Shown here piece after piece: positions 1 to 11,763 of a DNA stretch of 64,000 bases. Under the pieces are notes generated by a model that was not told the DNA's origin, ran no database searches, and saw only the letters and a list, made by a program, of their open reading frames with translations. This stretch comes from Eucommia ulmoides (Eukaryota; Streptophyta; Magnoliopsida; Garryales; Eucommiaceae). The stretch's first letter is position 1. Each line of letters starts with the position of its first letter. The translations under genes and the position numbers were made by a program. The DNA lies in NCBI GenBank assembly GCA_016647705.1, contig CM028328.1:36370501-36434500 (forward strand), given 5' to 3'.

Positions 1-1075
1 CTATTGCGCTTTTCTTCTCTCTGGGTCAATGTACTTATTTCACTTTGGCCTTCAATATTTTCAGCGAGTCACAAATTCCCCCCTAATCTTCCATTTGTGA
101 TAATTTACCCCTTTAACTTCTTACAATTTCATGTATACTTACCCAAGTTGAACTACTTAGGCCAATCCCAAATTTTGCACGATTTCACTTGCCTAGCATC
201 TCATTTAGGGAAGGTTAACGAATCTATTTGTAGACAAACAATTTTAACTTGAATTGAAAAAATTCTTTCATTGTCATTCTTAAAATGAGCTATAAGTTTT
301 ACTGGAATTTTCATTCGTCTAATATATGAATTGAATTGAGTATTATGATTTTTGACATCATCATTTGATGATAATCTATGTATTGAATTTCGTGTAATAT
401 TCAAAATTGGATAATCTTTCGAACGATATTAAATATTTGGCTCGATAATTTCTAAGAAAAACAAAAATAAGATTTAAACAATATTTCACACTTAGCTTAC
501 AACCCAAACACATCCCATGTTGTTGCCAATAGATGACATATGAGCATTTGGATGTTAGTCCGTCCTTAGCAAATTTTCCCCCCACCAACAAATGTTGATA
601 AATTCAGACAAAATCGACTAGAGTTCAAGGTGTGCATGGGTTGGGTTGGTTGGGTATAGCCAAGTGAAGTGGGCAGATATAAAATTTTCAGGTTAATAAA
701 AAAATCATGATTTCAATTGTCGCCGTTCGGGGGTCGGTGACCTACCCACGGAGCCTTGGGTCGGTATTCTAGCGGTTTCAGGTGTAGACTGGCAGTGTGT
801 CTTCGATCTGGAAGCGTCATCCACGTCGTTGATCGGGAAATTGGAATTGTTGGAGTAGGAAGGAAGCAAACTTCAAAATGCTAAAATGGAACAGGGGGGA
901 GAAAGAAAGGAATTAAATCTCTAGAAACTGCAAAAGATGATCAAATTTGAAGAGGCATCAAGGTGTAATGTACAGAAGGAGTTTAAGGCAATGGACTGGT
1001 ACGATGCGACTAAGGTTGTCTGTTCTGGCATGGACTGGTACGGTGCGACTAAGGTTCCATATATATATACATGGA
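1..1075. other. AT-rich intergenic DNA left of the copia element
   Basis: No reading frame here looks like a protein I know; open frames are short and of random composition. A moderately GC-rich patch lies around 620-860 (GGTTGGGTTGGTTGGG-type runs, then GTCGGTGACC). It may be an old DNA-transposon end, but no terminal inverted repeat could be paired with it. Confidence 0.5.
991..1056 (+). repeat. two-copy 27-bp tandem repeat beside the copia insertion site
   Basis: The unit starting ATGGACTGGTACGATGCGAC occurs at 991-1017 and again at 1030-1056, with one internal difference (A/G) and a period of 39 bp. It ends about 20 bp before the target-site duplication of the copia element. No function is apparent. 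Confidence 0.7.
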
Positions 1076-1080
1076 AGAAC

Positions 1081-1573
1081 TGTTAAGAGTTTGAGACTAA
1101 AACGATTATATTACCACGGACTATCATCATTAATGGGTGGTTAGCTAGTATTATTAATGCAAGTGATTAGTTAGTATCATTAATGAAAGAGCTAGTATCA
1201 TTAATAAGAGTGGTTGACAAGTATCATTAATGTAGTGGAAGAATTGTCTCCCTCATTAATGAGGTTGTTGACTAGCCATATTAATGAAGTGGTTGGTTGT
1301 TGAACTCTTCCCTTATAAATAGAGAGTTGAGTGGAAGTGGTGATATATGCAATTATGTGTCAAGTGAAGTGAGAAATAATAGTCTGTCTTGTGTATTCTC
1401 CCTTGTAAATCTTTCATTCTCTCAATAGAGTAATTTTTTCTTGTGGCGTGGATTAGATTTACGTCGAACCACGTTAAATTCTTGTGTCGTTTCTTTCTTT
1501 GCTAGTGAATCTTTGGTGTTCCTTGTTTTTCAAATCATTATTATGTTGTTCGGAGTCGGTTCGATCCCCAAAA
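1081..1573 (+). repeat. 5' LTR of copia element 1
   Basis: Aligns along its length with 5557-6050. It starts TGTTAAGAG and ends with CCCCAAAA where the 3' LTR has CCCCAACA, so the terminal CA is mutated. It contains the TATA-like TTATAAATAGAG near 1313, the expected promoter, and several degenerate AGTATCATTAATGA-type subrepeats in its U3. Confidence 0.92.
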
Positions 1574-1575
1574 AC

Positions 1576-1587
1576 TGGTATCAGATC
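1576..1587 (+). other. primer binding site, initiator Met tRNA
   Basis: TGGTATCAGATC, two bases after the 5' LTR, matches the plant initiator-Met tRNA primer site TGGTATCAGAGC at 11 of 12 positions. It would prime minus-strand cDNA synthesis. Confidence 0.9.
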
Positions 1588-1614
1588 TTAGGCTCTGATT
1601 CTCTCAACATAACA

Positions 1615-2289
1615 ATGGGCAGTGGCAAGGTTGTGGTCTATAAATTCGATGGGGATAATTTCGCCCTTTGGAGGATGCAGATAGAAGATTATTTGTACCA
1701 AAAGGACCAATGGAAGCCGTTGTATGGAAAGACGAAGAAACCTGAAAAGCTATCAAAAGACAAATGGAACGTTCTCAATCACAAAGCGCTGAGAACAATT
1801 CAGCTTACATTGTCAAGCAGCGTGTTAAGTAATGTTAAAAAAGAGAAGACGACAAAGGATTTGATTGATGCTCTTGAGAGCTTGTAGGAGACTCCCAGGA
1901 CGACAAACAAGTTATTTACTTTCCAGAAACTTTTTAAGATTAAAATGGAAAAGTATGATGATATTTCAGAATACATCAGTTGTGTTCGTGACATCTTTGA
2001 TCAGTTGGATACGGTGCAAATAACGTTCGCAGAAGAAATTAAAGCCTTGCTCATTTTCTCTTCTCTTCCCGATAGTTGGGACAACTTAGTTGTATCGATC
2101 ACCGGTGGAGTCAGTCATAGTAAGTTAGTAGAGAAAGATGTCATTACTTCAATCATCAGTGATGAAACTCGAAGGAATGACTCAAGCCAGAGTTCTGGGG
2201 CAGTATTAAAGGTTGAAGAAAGATTAAGAACATCAACAAAGGTGGAAATAGGAGTCATTCCAAGTCCGTGAAAAGACAAAAAATGCAGA
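1615..2289 (+). pseudogene. copia gag remnant
   Basis: The frame opens at an ATG at 1615, 28 bases past the primer site. The protein has the usual copia gag start (residues VYKFDGDNFALW followed by MQIEDYL) and the later gag stretch ending in LIFSSLPDSWDNLV (about 2047-2090). An in-frame stop at 1885-1887 cuts it, and a shifted frame resumes at 1945. The zinc knuckle expected near 2280-2340 is barely recognisable, with only scattered Cys and Lys left. It is non-functional. Confidence 0.88.
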
Positions 2290-5200
2290 GTGCTAGCGTT
2301 GTGGACAAAAGGGGCATTGGAAGAGAAATTGCCCAAATCCACAAGAAGGCAAGAGTCGGATAGCAAAGAGACAGTTTGTTTATCCAACGGTGAGTCTTCA
2401 GATGCATTCATACTCTCGTTGGCTACTCGCAATGATGTGTGGGTAATTGATTCTGGTACGTCGTTTCATACCACTTTACGAAGGGATATATTAAACAACT
2501 GTGTCCCGGGAAACTTCAGTAGGGTCTACTTGGGAGATGATGAACCTTGCAACATCACTGGTAAGGAAGAATTTCATATCACCCAAGCAGATGGTTCTAT
2601 TCTTAGGTTACGGGATGTTAGACATGTTCCCAGTCTAACTTGCAACCTAATCTCCGTAGGACAATTGTCAGAGGTATGACTGATTACCACCTTCAACAAC
2701 GAATCTTGGAAGATGTCAAAGGGCGCAATGGTGTTCGCCCAAGGAAAGAAAGAAGGCACACTGTATATGACATCTGGTTCTCATGATGCTATTATGGTTG
2801 CATCCCCGAAGACAGATGTAAACATATGGCATCGTCGACTTGGTCACATGAGTGAGAAGGGTATGAAGATACTTGCTTCTCGAGGTAAGTTGAAAGGACT
2901 GAAAGATGTAGCAGTACGTTTTTGTGAAGATTTCGTGCTTGGCAAGTAGAGAAAGGTAAGCTTCACGAAAGCCTCCAAAACTCCTAAAACTGAACGACTT
3001 GAGTTGGTCCACTCCTATATTTGGGGACCGATGAAGGTTAGGTCTCTTGGTGGCTCTGTCTACTTTATGACGCTTATTGATGATACAACGAGAAAGCTTT
3101 GGGTTTACTTCATGAAACATAAAGATGAAGTCTTTAATGTGTTCAAGAAGTAGAAAGCCCTAGTTGAGAACAAGACAGGTCTGAAGTTGAAGTGTCTCAA
3201 ATCAAACAATGGCGGAGAATATTGTGAGAAAGAGTTTGACAGATTTTGTGTTGAAAATGGCATTAGAAAGTTGAAGACTGTTCCAAAGAAGCCCAGACAT
3301 AAAGGAGTTGTTGAGCAAATGAACAGGACTATTCTAGAGCATGCCAGGAACATGAGAATTCACACAGGCTTGCCTAAGGAGTTTTGGGCAAATACGGTGA
3401 ACACAATTGTCTACTTGATCAACCGAGGACCATCCATATCATTGAATTGGTGGGCTACCAGAAGAAGCATGGACAGGGAAAGAAGTGAGATACTCTCATC
3501 TCAAGGTGTTTGGATGTGATGCGTATGTTCACATCGAGACCGAGAATAGGAGCAAACTTGATCCTAAGTCTTAAAGATGCACATTTATTGGCTATGGAGG
3601 AGACAGTTATGGCTACAGACGTTGGGATTCTGAGAAACGCAAAGCTGTCAGGAGCATGGATGTTGTGTTTAATGAGTCTGTTATGTACAAAGACTGACTT
3701 AGAGGAAAAAAGAAGATTAATGCTAAACAATAGATAATTGAGTTGGATGACTAGAGTGTAAGGATCAAGAAAGGCCCTACGCCGATCCAATAGATCAACC
3801 AGAGCCATCAACTCCTCCCTTGAGAAGATCTACCTGAGAAGTCAGACCACCACAACGGTATTCCATTTCTCTTCATTATCTATTGTTGGCAGATAATAGT
3901 GAACCATCTTGCCCTGCAAGTAGAAACACAAGATAAGTGGAAGCTTTCCATGAGAGATGGAATGGATTCTCTCTTGTCAAATCAAACTTGGAAGTTAGAC
4001 AAAGTTCCAATGGGAAAGAAAACACTTCATAACAAATGGGTTTACCGATTGAAGGAGGAGCACGATGGTACCAAGAGGTACAAGGCAAGATTGGCGGTAA
4101 AGGGCTTTGAGCAGAAAGTTGGCATTGATTACTCCGATATCTTTTCTCCAGTGGTAAAACACACGACTATCCGGATTATGTTAAATCTAGTCACAGTGCA
4201 TGATTTACACCTAGAGTAGTTGGATATGAAAACTGCATTTCTTCATGGTGATCTTGAAGAAGATATCTACATGCATCAACCGCAAAGGCATGTGGTTGAG
4301 GGGAAAAACAAATTGGTATGTAAGCTGAAGAAGAGCTTGTATGGCTTGAAACAAGCTCCGAGACAGTGGTATAAGAAGTTTGATAGTTTCATGAAGAACA
4401 ATGGCTTCCTCAAGTGTAATTCTGATTATTGTTGTTACTTCAAGGAAGTAGAGACTTCTTATTTGATTTTTCTTTTATATGTGGATGACATGCTGGTTGC
4501 AGGACCTAGCATGAAGAAGATCTCTAGTCTTAAACAGAGATTGTCTGAGGAATTTGCAATGAAGAATCTTGGCCAGCAAAATAGATCCTTGGGATGCGAA
4601 TTCATAGGGACAGGAAGAAGAAGATCTTGAAATTGTCACAAGCGGAGTACGTGGACAAGGTACTCAAGAGATTCAACATGGAAGATGCCAAATCGGTCGG
4701 TACACCTCTAGCTGGGCACTTCAGACTCTCCAAGGAACAATCACCAATAACATAGGAGGAACATGGAGAAATGGCCAAAGTGTCATATGCTTCGGCCATC
4801 GGAAGCCTCATGTACGCCATGATTTGCACGTGTCTAGACATTACTCATGCAGTGAGAGTTGTGAGTAGATTTATGAGCAATCATGGAAAAGAGCATTGGA
4901 AGGCGGTCAAGTGGATCTTTCGGTATCTTGTCGGTACCAAAGATTGGGCGTTGTGTTATGGGGGGTGATACTGTTAGCTTGCGAAAATATGTTGATTCGG
5001 ATCTTACAGGCGACATTGATAGTAGGAGGAGTACCATAGGGTACGTCTTTACCCCTGGTAGTGCTGCGATAAGTTGGATATCTCGATTGCAAAAGGTAGT
5101 GGCTATTTCAACAACTAAAGCGGAATATGTTGCAGTTACAGAAGCACGCAAAAAGATGGTGTGGCTCAATCACTTGATTGAAGATTTGGGACAACTACAA

Positions 5201-5330
5201 AAGGATCCTAAGTTATATAGCGACAGTCAAAATGCTATACACTTAGCGAAGAACTCTGTTTTTCATTCAAAGACAAAGCACATCGACATCAAGTTCCACT
5301 TCATTCGGTCTTTGTTGGAGAAATGATCGA
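2290..5330 (+). pseudogene. copia pol remnant: protease, integrase, reverse transcriptase, RNase H
   Basis: Protease is marked by VIDSGTSFH (about 2440-2470, DSG catalytic triad). Integrase is marked by the zinc-binding segment with IWHRRLGHMS (2825-2860), the core NNGGEYCEKEF (3208-3240) and the later NRTILEHARNMR. Reverse transcriptase runs from NKWVYRLKEEHDGTKRYKAR (about 4032-4090) to the YVDDM active site (near 4480). RNase H shows the SRRSTIGYVF segment near 5020-5050 and KTKHIDIKFHF near 5270-5300. Stops at 2948, 3152 and 4218 and several frame changes break the polyprotein. Domain order is typical of TNT1/Tork-type copia. Confidence 0.92.
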
Positions 5331-5540
5331 TTGCATTGAGAAGATCCATACTCAAGAAAATCCTGTGAATATGTTGACAAAGACAGTGACAATTGACAAA
5401 CTGAGGTTGTGTATAACCTCAGTTGGCCTCAAATGGTAACTTCGAGGAATGGACCACGAGAGGAATTACTATGACAAAGAGAAGTTTCTCCGACAAGTGG
5501 GAGTTGGAGATGATAGATTTGTAGACCATCATGTTTTAGC

Positions 5541-5556
5541 CTCCAAAATGGGAGAT
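5541..5556 (+). other. polypurine tract
   Basis: CTCCAAAATGGGAGAT directly precedes the 3' LTR. Purine-rich AAATGGGAGA is the usual plus-strand primer in plant copia elements. Confidence 0.8.
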
Positions 5557-6050
5557 TGTTTAGAGTTGGAGACTAAAATAATGGTATTACCATGGATTAT
5601 CATCATTAATTAGTGATTAGCTAATATCATTAATAAAAGTGGTTAGTTAGTATCATGAAAAAGGTTGGCTAGTATCATTAATAAGAGTGGTTGACAAATA
5701 TCATTAATACAGTGGAAGAATTGTCTCCCTCATTAATGAGGTTGTTGGCTAACCCCATTAATGAAGTGTTTGGTTGTTGAACTCTTCTCTTATAAATAGA
5801 GGGTTGAGTGGTAGTGGTGATATACGCAAGTATGTGTCAAGTGAAGTGAGAAATAATACTATCACTTATGTATTCTCCCTTGTAAATCTCTCATTCTCTC
5901 AATATAGTAATTTCTTCTTATAGCATGGATTAGACTTACATCGAATCACGTTAAATTCTTGTGTCGTTTTTTTCTTTGCTAGTAAATCTTTGATGTTCAT
6001 TGTTATTCAAATCATTGTTGTGTTGTTAGGAGTCGGTTCGATCCCCAACA
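5557..6050 (+). repeat. 3' LTR of copia element 1
   Basis: Starts TGTTTAGAG and ends ATCCCCAACA, followed by the target duplication AGAAC. It is the partner of 1081-1573. Confidence 0.93.
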
Positions 6051-6055
6051 AGAAC

Positions 6056-6606
6056 AACGCAGGCTAGGGGTTTACAAGAAACAACGTTGTTTCATGTGGT
6101 TGGATTGATTCGGGTGTACCTAACAATTAAATCCAGCATCCGAACTCCGAACCACCTAGTTCGGATTTTTTACAAACCAATCCGCTAGATGCCGGTTCAG
6201 CTTCTAAATCGGCCGATTTGGGCCAGTTGGGTGGGTCCAATAGTATTTTTGCGCCCCCCTAACTGGAGTAGTTCAATTTGGGTATGTTGACATGAGATAA
6301 AAAAGATTAATGTGGTAATGTATCATAATTGGAAGATTAGGGGAGGAAAGTGCTAGTCACCCAAAACTTTGAGGGTGGAAGAAGTTGGAACAATCCCATT
6401 GAAAAATCGAAATCCGAACATCCTTGAGATTCTGTTCGAAATCTGGTCGGATCTCCGTTTCCAAACTGTCAAATATTCCTCGATTATTTTCTTACACGCC
6501 GCCTCCTCATATAAACTTCACCAAGTCTTCATTCCTGTTCATCACAAAAATTCTCGTTCTCTCTCTCTCTACAATTGCCTTTTCTCTTTGTGGGTTTCGT
6601 TTCTCA
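6056..6606 (+). promoter_or_regulatory. upstream region and leader of the response-regulator gene
   Basis: A TATA box TATAAA is at 6510-6515, about 97 bp before the start codon. A CT-rich leader (TTCTCTCTCTCTCT-like) runs over 6551-6575. Short AGATT and GGATC words at about 6427 and 6449 resemble type-B response-regulator binding cores, but such 5-mers are common by chance. The copia 3' LTR ends at 6050, leaving little over 550 bp of private upstream sequence. Confidence 0.6.
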
Positions 6607-7602
6607 ATGAAGATGGGTTCTCTTGCAACAGAAACACACTTTCATGTCCTAGCCGTTGATGACAGCATCATTGATCGAAAGCTGATTGAAAGACTCCTCA
6701 AGACATCTTCTTATCAAGGTTTTTTTGTATTTTTATTTTTTTCCGAACTCCCGACGAATTAATTTATTTGTTCAATTGATTTCCTTCCTTTCTTTCTTTT
6801 TTTTTTTTTTTTTTTTTTTTTGGTCCACACTGATCTCGTTGGCTCGGGTGGATGGTTGTCCCTCCTAACAAATATTTTTTCGAAAGCTCAAACGATGCAC
6901 AGAGGTGTTCAATTGATTTCTGACCGTTCCTTTTTTCGGTATTGATAGTTACTTCTGTGGATTCTGGAACGAAGGCGCTGGAATTTCTGGGATTTCAAGA
7001 TGAGGAACTGAGCGATTCAGAATCCCCCTCTGTTTCTATGAATAACCATCAACAAGTACGATAGATTTCTTACTTTTTATTAATATTATTATATGTGTGT
7101 ATATATTGAAGGATTTTATTAAACTTTTTTTTTTTTTGACAGGAAGTGGAGGTGAATTTGATAATCACAGACTACTCCATGCCAGGAATGACAGGCTACG
7201 ATCTCTTGAGGAAGATCAAGGTGAGCTTGTTTTTTTCATCATCTCGTAACAATTTTATTCAATTTAATTCTCCTTGTTTGCCTTCCACTATATATCATCC
7301 ATATGACTTAACGGAGTTTATGCCATTTGCAGACTTCCAAATCTCTAAAAGACATACCAGTTGTGATCATGTCCTCTGAGAATGTTCCTTCAAGGATCAC
7401 TAGCTGCTTGGAACATGGGGCAAAGGATTTTTTTCTGAAGCCAGTGCAAAAATCTGATGTGAATAAGCTTAGACCCCATTTCTTAAGAGGAAAAGCTTTG
7501 GGAAATTCCAACGACAAGAGAAAAGACACAGAAGAATGCCTTTCACCAGAGAGATTAAGAACAAGATTGAATGAATTTGGAGAAAGAATTTTGAGAAGTT
7601 GA
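6607..7602 (+). CDS. ARR9-like: type-A two-component response regulator (ARR8/ARR9-like)
   Basis: Four exons can be read: 6607-6718, 6949-7055, 7143-7220 and 7333-7602, joined by GT..AG introns, giving 188 residues. The protein is one receiver domain with a short tail, as in cytokinin-induced type-A regulators that accept phosphate from histidine phosphotransfer proteins and dampen signalling. Key residues are visible: the acidic pair D18-D19 in [17 protein letters not shown], the phospho-acceptor D83 in [17 protein letters not shown], the switch Ser near 113 in [13 protein letters not shown], and Lys135 in FFLKPV. The wording is nearest to Arabidopsis ARR9/ARR8. ATG 6607 is followed by a second ATG two codons later (6613); either could start translation. 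No Myb-like DNA-binding domain follows, so it is not type-B. It looks intact. Confidence 0.93.
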
Positions 7603-8805
7603 ATTTAGCCGAAATTTTGAGAAGTTGAATTTAGCCGACCCGTAATATGTTTTTTTTTTTTTTTTCCTTCTTTGGTTATACTCGTGAAATAGATTGGCAG
7701 TTATTCGAGAGAAGGCGGCATAAATTGTTGTCTTTGTAAATTGACTTTAGGAAAAAGAGACCAATAGATGGTTCGATGTCTTCATTTCCGAGTTTTCCCC
7801 GCCTTCATCTATTATCTACATCGATAGCTAAAATAGAAAAGACAAAATTACCGAGTGAATCCAAATTAAGTATGATAATACTAATTGATTCCAACTATTT
7901 AAAAATTATCCAAATAATCCCAGTGTGCAGATATTCCGAACCGTTCAGTCCCAATTTTAAAAAAGGCTAAAAGTAGCCCTTGCGAGATCCGCAGAATTGG
8001 AGATTTCCATTTTTTATCGTTATTCCCTTATGAAATGGTTTCTTCAAATAAAAAACATGCAAATTGTTAGATGATTTTAAAAATTCAAATTCGAAACTAA
8101 GTATAGATTTCAAAACTGATAGCATGGTTTCAAATGTTTTTGGACGAAGCATAACAGGATTATTTACATACATATTTCGTGTTCATTCCCAATCCAAACC
8201 ACATCAAATAAGCATATACTCATTTAAATTGTATTGTTTGTAGTGTTCATTGTTAGGATTTGAGAGTGCAATTAGGTTTTTGGGTCGTTCAGTTTGTGGA
8301 ATGACGATTATGTAAAACGATAAGATTATACGAGTTGTAATGAACTATGTTACATTCATCACAAACACACATTAGTAGATGCATTCAAGAATTTCACATT
8401 TTCAGACTAATTCAAATTCAAAATACATCTTATATGAAATCAAATATGGAATAGCACTATCATAAACAAATTTCAAATGTTATTGAAATTCAAAAATGCA
8501 AAATCTGATGATTCATATAAGAATCGCATTATAGCAGTTTGATGCCGTTTGTAAATTACATTCAACACAAACCTATTTTTTTTTTTTTCTTTTTTTTTTT
8601 CAATTGAGTATTATGTTCAACATTCAAATCAGCTTATCAGCAAGTCATGTTACATTAAAAAAAAAAAGTTATATACATTACCATAAAACAGGCAAATGTA
8701 TATTCAACATGCAACATTTATGTTTCAGTAAGTCATATTACATTCAATACGCTCTTGTAAGTCGTGATTATCAATATTAATTAATTTTATATCAAACATA
8801 AGGAT
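7603..8805. other. gene-less AT-rich stretch with TGTTACATT motifs
   Basis: The first 150 bases are the 3' flank of the response regulator, with a poly-T tract near 7650. From about 8340 on, copies of TGTTACATTCA(A/T)CA-like words appear (near 8349, 8568, 8647 and 8739). The same word recurs on the far side of the Mutator-like pseudogene, so 8.3-8.8 kb is probably its subterminal region. I could not define a terminal inverted repeat. Confidence 0.5.
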
Positions 8806-10783
8806 TTGATATATTATTGTTGTTTGATATATATAAGGATGATTGTTTCTATTGCATTACTATGCAAGTATGCGGTTGTGACAACAATGTTGACAATGGA
8901 ATCCGACAACAATTTTGGTGAATTAGTTAAAAAAAATGTAAATAAATGGTCCGATCTATCCAATGGTAAATTTTATTTGTCATATGCGTTGCCGGGACAT
9001 CCCAGATGTGTACTTGATGATCAAAATGATTTCAAGGAAATGATTTTGTTATCTGGGCATATGAAGATTGAATTTCTGAAGGTATGTATTTACAAAAGGG
9101 TTAATGATTCGAGCAGATTGACGGAGGTTTCATCAAGTGCGATTGTCCCCTTCAACAACAACAACAATGTTGGCAGCGGCGACAATGAAAATGAGATGTT
9201 ATTGTATACTAAATACGTTGATGGTATCTAGGAAGAGGGACAAAAATTCAGGGGTAGGACAAGCGAGTTTCATACGGTGTTGAAGAAATTTACAATAGAA
9301 GTAGGATTCAATTTTCGGTATTTGAAAAACAATAAAGTAGTATGACGGCTACATGTTCGTTACGGGAGGAAAATAATTGCCTATGGTTCGTGCATAGGTT
9401 TTTGAGAAACAAAAATGGTATTTTCTATATCCGAAATTTGATAAATGAACACACTTAAGGGGTAGCTTTTCGAACAAACAAGAATAAAAAGATGAGCTCA
9501 GATATTATATCAAGGTGTTTGGTCAATGAGGTGTGTGCTAATCCAAATACTCGTCATGTGGACGTTGTTGATAACTTAGCAAACAATATGAATTATACAT
9601 TTCATATCGTAATGCGTGGCTTGGAGTAAAAAAAGCTCGAAACAATGTCTTCAAATATTATTCGTCATCGTACTACCAGTTATGCTAGTACGTCGAGAAA
9701 TGCAGATAGATAAATCCGGATAGTCATGTTGTTTTGGACTATGATGCTAACACGAACCACTTTAAGAGAATCTTTATTGCATTCCAAGCGTGTATTCATG
9801 GATTTCATTTTTGCCACCCCATGGTGTTTCTCGATGACACATTTCTTATTGGTCGTTACAAAGGAAATTTATTAACAGCAACAACGAAGGATGGCAACCA
9901 AGGTATACTAGTCATATTGGTATGATATATAACAAAGTTACATTCAACATGTATAATATTTTTTTGGATTTTTATAGGTATGTTTCCCGTTGTATTTGTC
10001 GTTGTCGATACAGAAAATGATAACAATTCATTTTGGTTGTTGAACCGAATCTCGTGATAACTTGTATTTTCTATCACCACAATGGGATACTGGAAGGGGT
10101 ACGTAATGTACTCCCACGTTGTAACCATGTATATTGCCTCTAACATCTAAAGATGAATTTAAGTGCTACAATAGCTTAAAAAAAAACATGACATTCAAAG
10201 AAATAATGAATCAAACATTGAATGTGTTGGCATACGCGCACATACCTAATATGTATAAAATGTTATATGATCAAATAATTTACGAAGGTGGCAAAAAAGA
10301 TCAGAGATTCATGCATGATTTACCAGCGTTGAAATTTAGCAATGCATTTTTAGAGTCAAACGATACGGGGAGATGTCATCAAACATGGAGGAATTTTTCA
10401 ATTCATGGATAAGAAAATATCATCAGTTACCCCAATATTGTTGATTGACAAAATCAAAATAAGGTGGTTGGATTTAATGACTGAGAGAAGATATGAATCA
10501 AACAATTTACGTTGCAAGATTACACCCTACTAGGAGAACAAGTTGTGTGAACTGATAAACAAAGAATTAACGTGGAATATCAGTGCATCAAGCAATGGAG
10601 TCTTTAACGTTCATTTTTTTTCGTCTGTTTTAGTTGACACAGAGGGGCGCAGATGTTCATGCTAACAACGGCAGATCAAATGGTTCCAATGCTTCCATGG
10701 ATGTGCAATTATAAACAAGTACGAACTACTAGGAATACTTTTTGTGTTTTTTTTTTAACCGCGAGCTATAATCAAGAGGTATA
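8806..10783 (+). pseudogene. mudrA-like: Mutator-like (MULE) transposase, N-terminal through SWIM part
   Basis: The first frame (8806-9231) is a PB1-like MULE N-terminus, with FYLSYALPGHPRCVLDDQND in the middle. Broken frames follow (9240-9720), then the catalytic core: FKRIFIAFQACIHGFHFCHP then VFLDDTFLIGRYKGNLL (about 9764-9875). A short GT..AG intron (9903-9977) interrupts the core, which continues in frame as MFPVVFVVVDTENDN. After more stops, EEFFNSWIRKYHQLP (near 10386-10430) and MTERRYESNNLR match the usual MULE middle. A SWIM finger follows at about 10648-10707 (CSC, then CFHGCA; CxC..CxH). The frame is cut at 10783 by an LTR retrotransposon, and the C-terminus lies at 28785. Frameshifts and stops make it non-functional. 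Confidence 0.88.
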
Positions 10784-11696
10784 TGTTGCCATATATGATT
10801 TGATGATGTTAATATGTGTGTATTGATGATGTCACAATATGTGTTGTGATGATATCAATATTAGTGATATGATGATATTACATTGATATTATTAGACACA
10901 AATTATATATTCTAATGTATTTTGATTGAATCATACCTTGAGTGTACTAACCAAAGTGATATCTTAAGTACAGAGAATTAAGATTCAATTATTTATTGCG
11001 TGCACAACCACTATGGAATTTTAACTGTGAAATGCATGTATAATCTAAATATCAAGAGTACAAGACTTAGGTAAGATTAAGTCTATAAGATGTTACTATT
11101 GAAGAGATTATATTTTGCCTCATTAGAATGCACACATATACCGATAGTGCATACATTCACGATATTATGATTTGAACATATTAATTATTTAATTATATCA
11201 TGATACATGTTATTGGATTGTTCAACACATAATTGTTTGGAAAATTCACATATTGATCACAATACGCTTAAATTGAGAAAACATGTTTTCAATGTGATCA
11301 TAAGATACATTGCATGCGTTGTTTGATTTAACATGCTCAATATACTCATTATATAATAAAAATATGATATACTTAATTTAATATGCTCAACTTATGTTTA
11401 TACCATAATATAATAAGTTCAACACACACCTTGCATGCATTATATGTTCAAAATGCTCAAGATATACTTACAATGATAATATAATCAATATATGCATATA
11501 TTTGTCATATCTCAATCCAAACATGTTCAATATTCTTATATATTAAAATACGTCTCATTGGTTTGATCAATACATGCATATATGGAATTTTCATATTTTG
11601 ATCAATATTCTTAAAATGATAAAAGTTAATTTTACATAACTAATCTTATTGTGATTGTTCATAATATATTATTATATGATTGATTAAATATATTCA

Positions 11697-11731
<35 letters not shown>
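10784..11731 (+). repeat. 5' LTR, left part (U3)
   Basis: AT-rich sequence starting TGTTGCCATATATG, with no coding potential. Degenerate short repeats of the type AA(T/C)ATGCTCAA occur at 11328-11560. It is interpreted as U3 because it begins at the target duplication and ends where the Helitron terminus begins. I see no clear counterpart in the 3' LTR. Confidence 0.6.
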
Positions 11732-11763
11732 CTAGAGTATAACCCGTGCCTAAAGGCACGGGT
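11732..11763 (-). other. Helitron H1 3' terminus (hairpin + CTAG)
   Basis: Perfect 10-bp stem with a 2-base loop (11742-11763), then on the minus strand TATACT and CTAG at 11735-11732, next base T. It matches the structural rule for Helitron 3' ends. Confidence 0.75.

Larger units (their letters stand above)
1081..6050 (+). mobile_element. Ty1/copia LTR retrotransposon, degenerate (TNT1/Tork-like)
   Basis: A 4970-bp element bounded by LTRs that begin TGTT and end CA, flanked by a perfect 5-bp target duplication AGAAC (1076-1080 and 6051-6055). The order inside is 5' LTR, Met-tRNA primer site, gag, protease, integrase, reverse transcriptase, RNase H, polypurine tract, 3' LTR, which is the copia order. 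The LTRs differ at roughly one position in ten and the coding region holds many stops and frameshifts, so this is an old, inactive copy. The 3' LTR lies about 550 bp upstream of a response-regulator gene on the same strand. Confidence 0.95.

Noticed and set aside
1540-1600. GGTTCGATCC resembling a tRNA T-arm
   Set aside because: Part of both LTR ends (also at 6033-6043); no acceptor, D or anticodon arms around it.
620-6260. Possible hAT-like element around copia 1, suggested by GTGTGCATGGGTTGGG at 632 and GGGCCAGTTGGGTGGG near 6220
   Set aside because: The two sides do not form a convincing inverted repeat and no 8-bp duplication was found.
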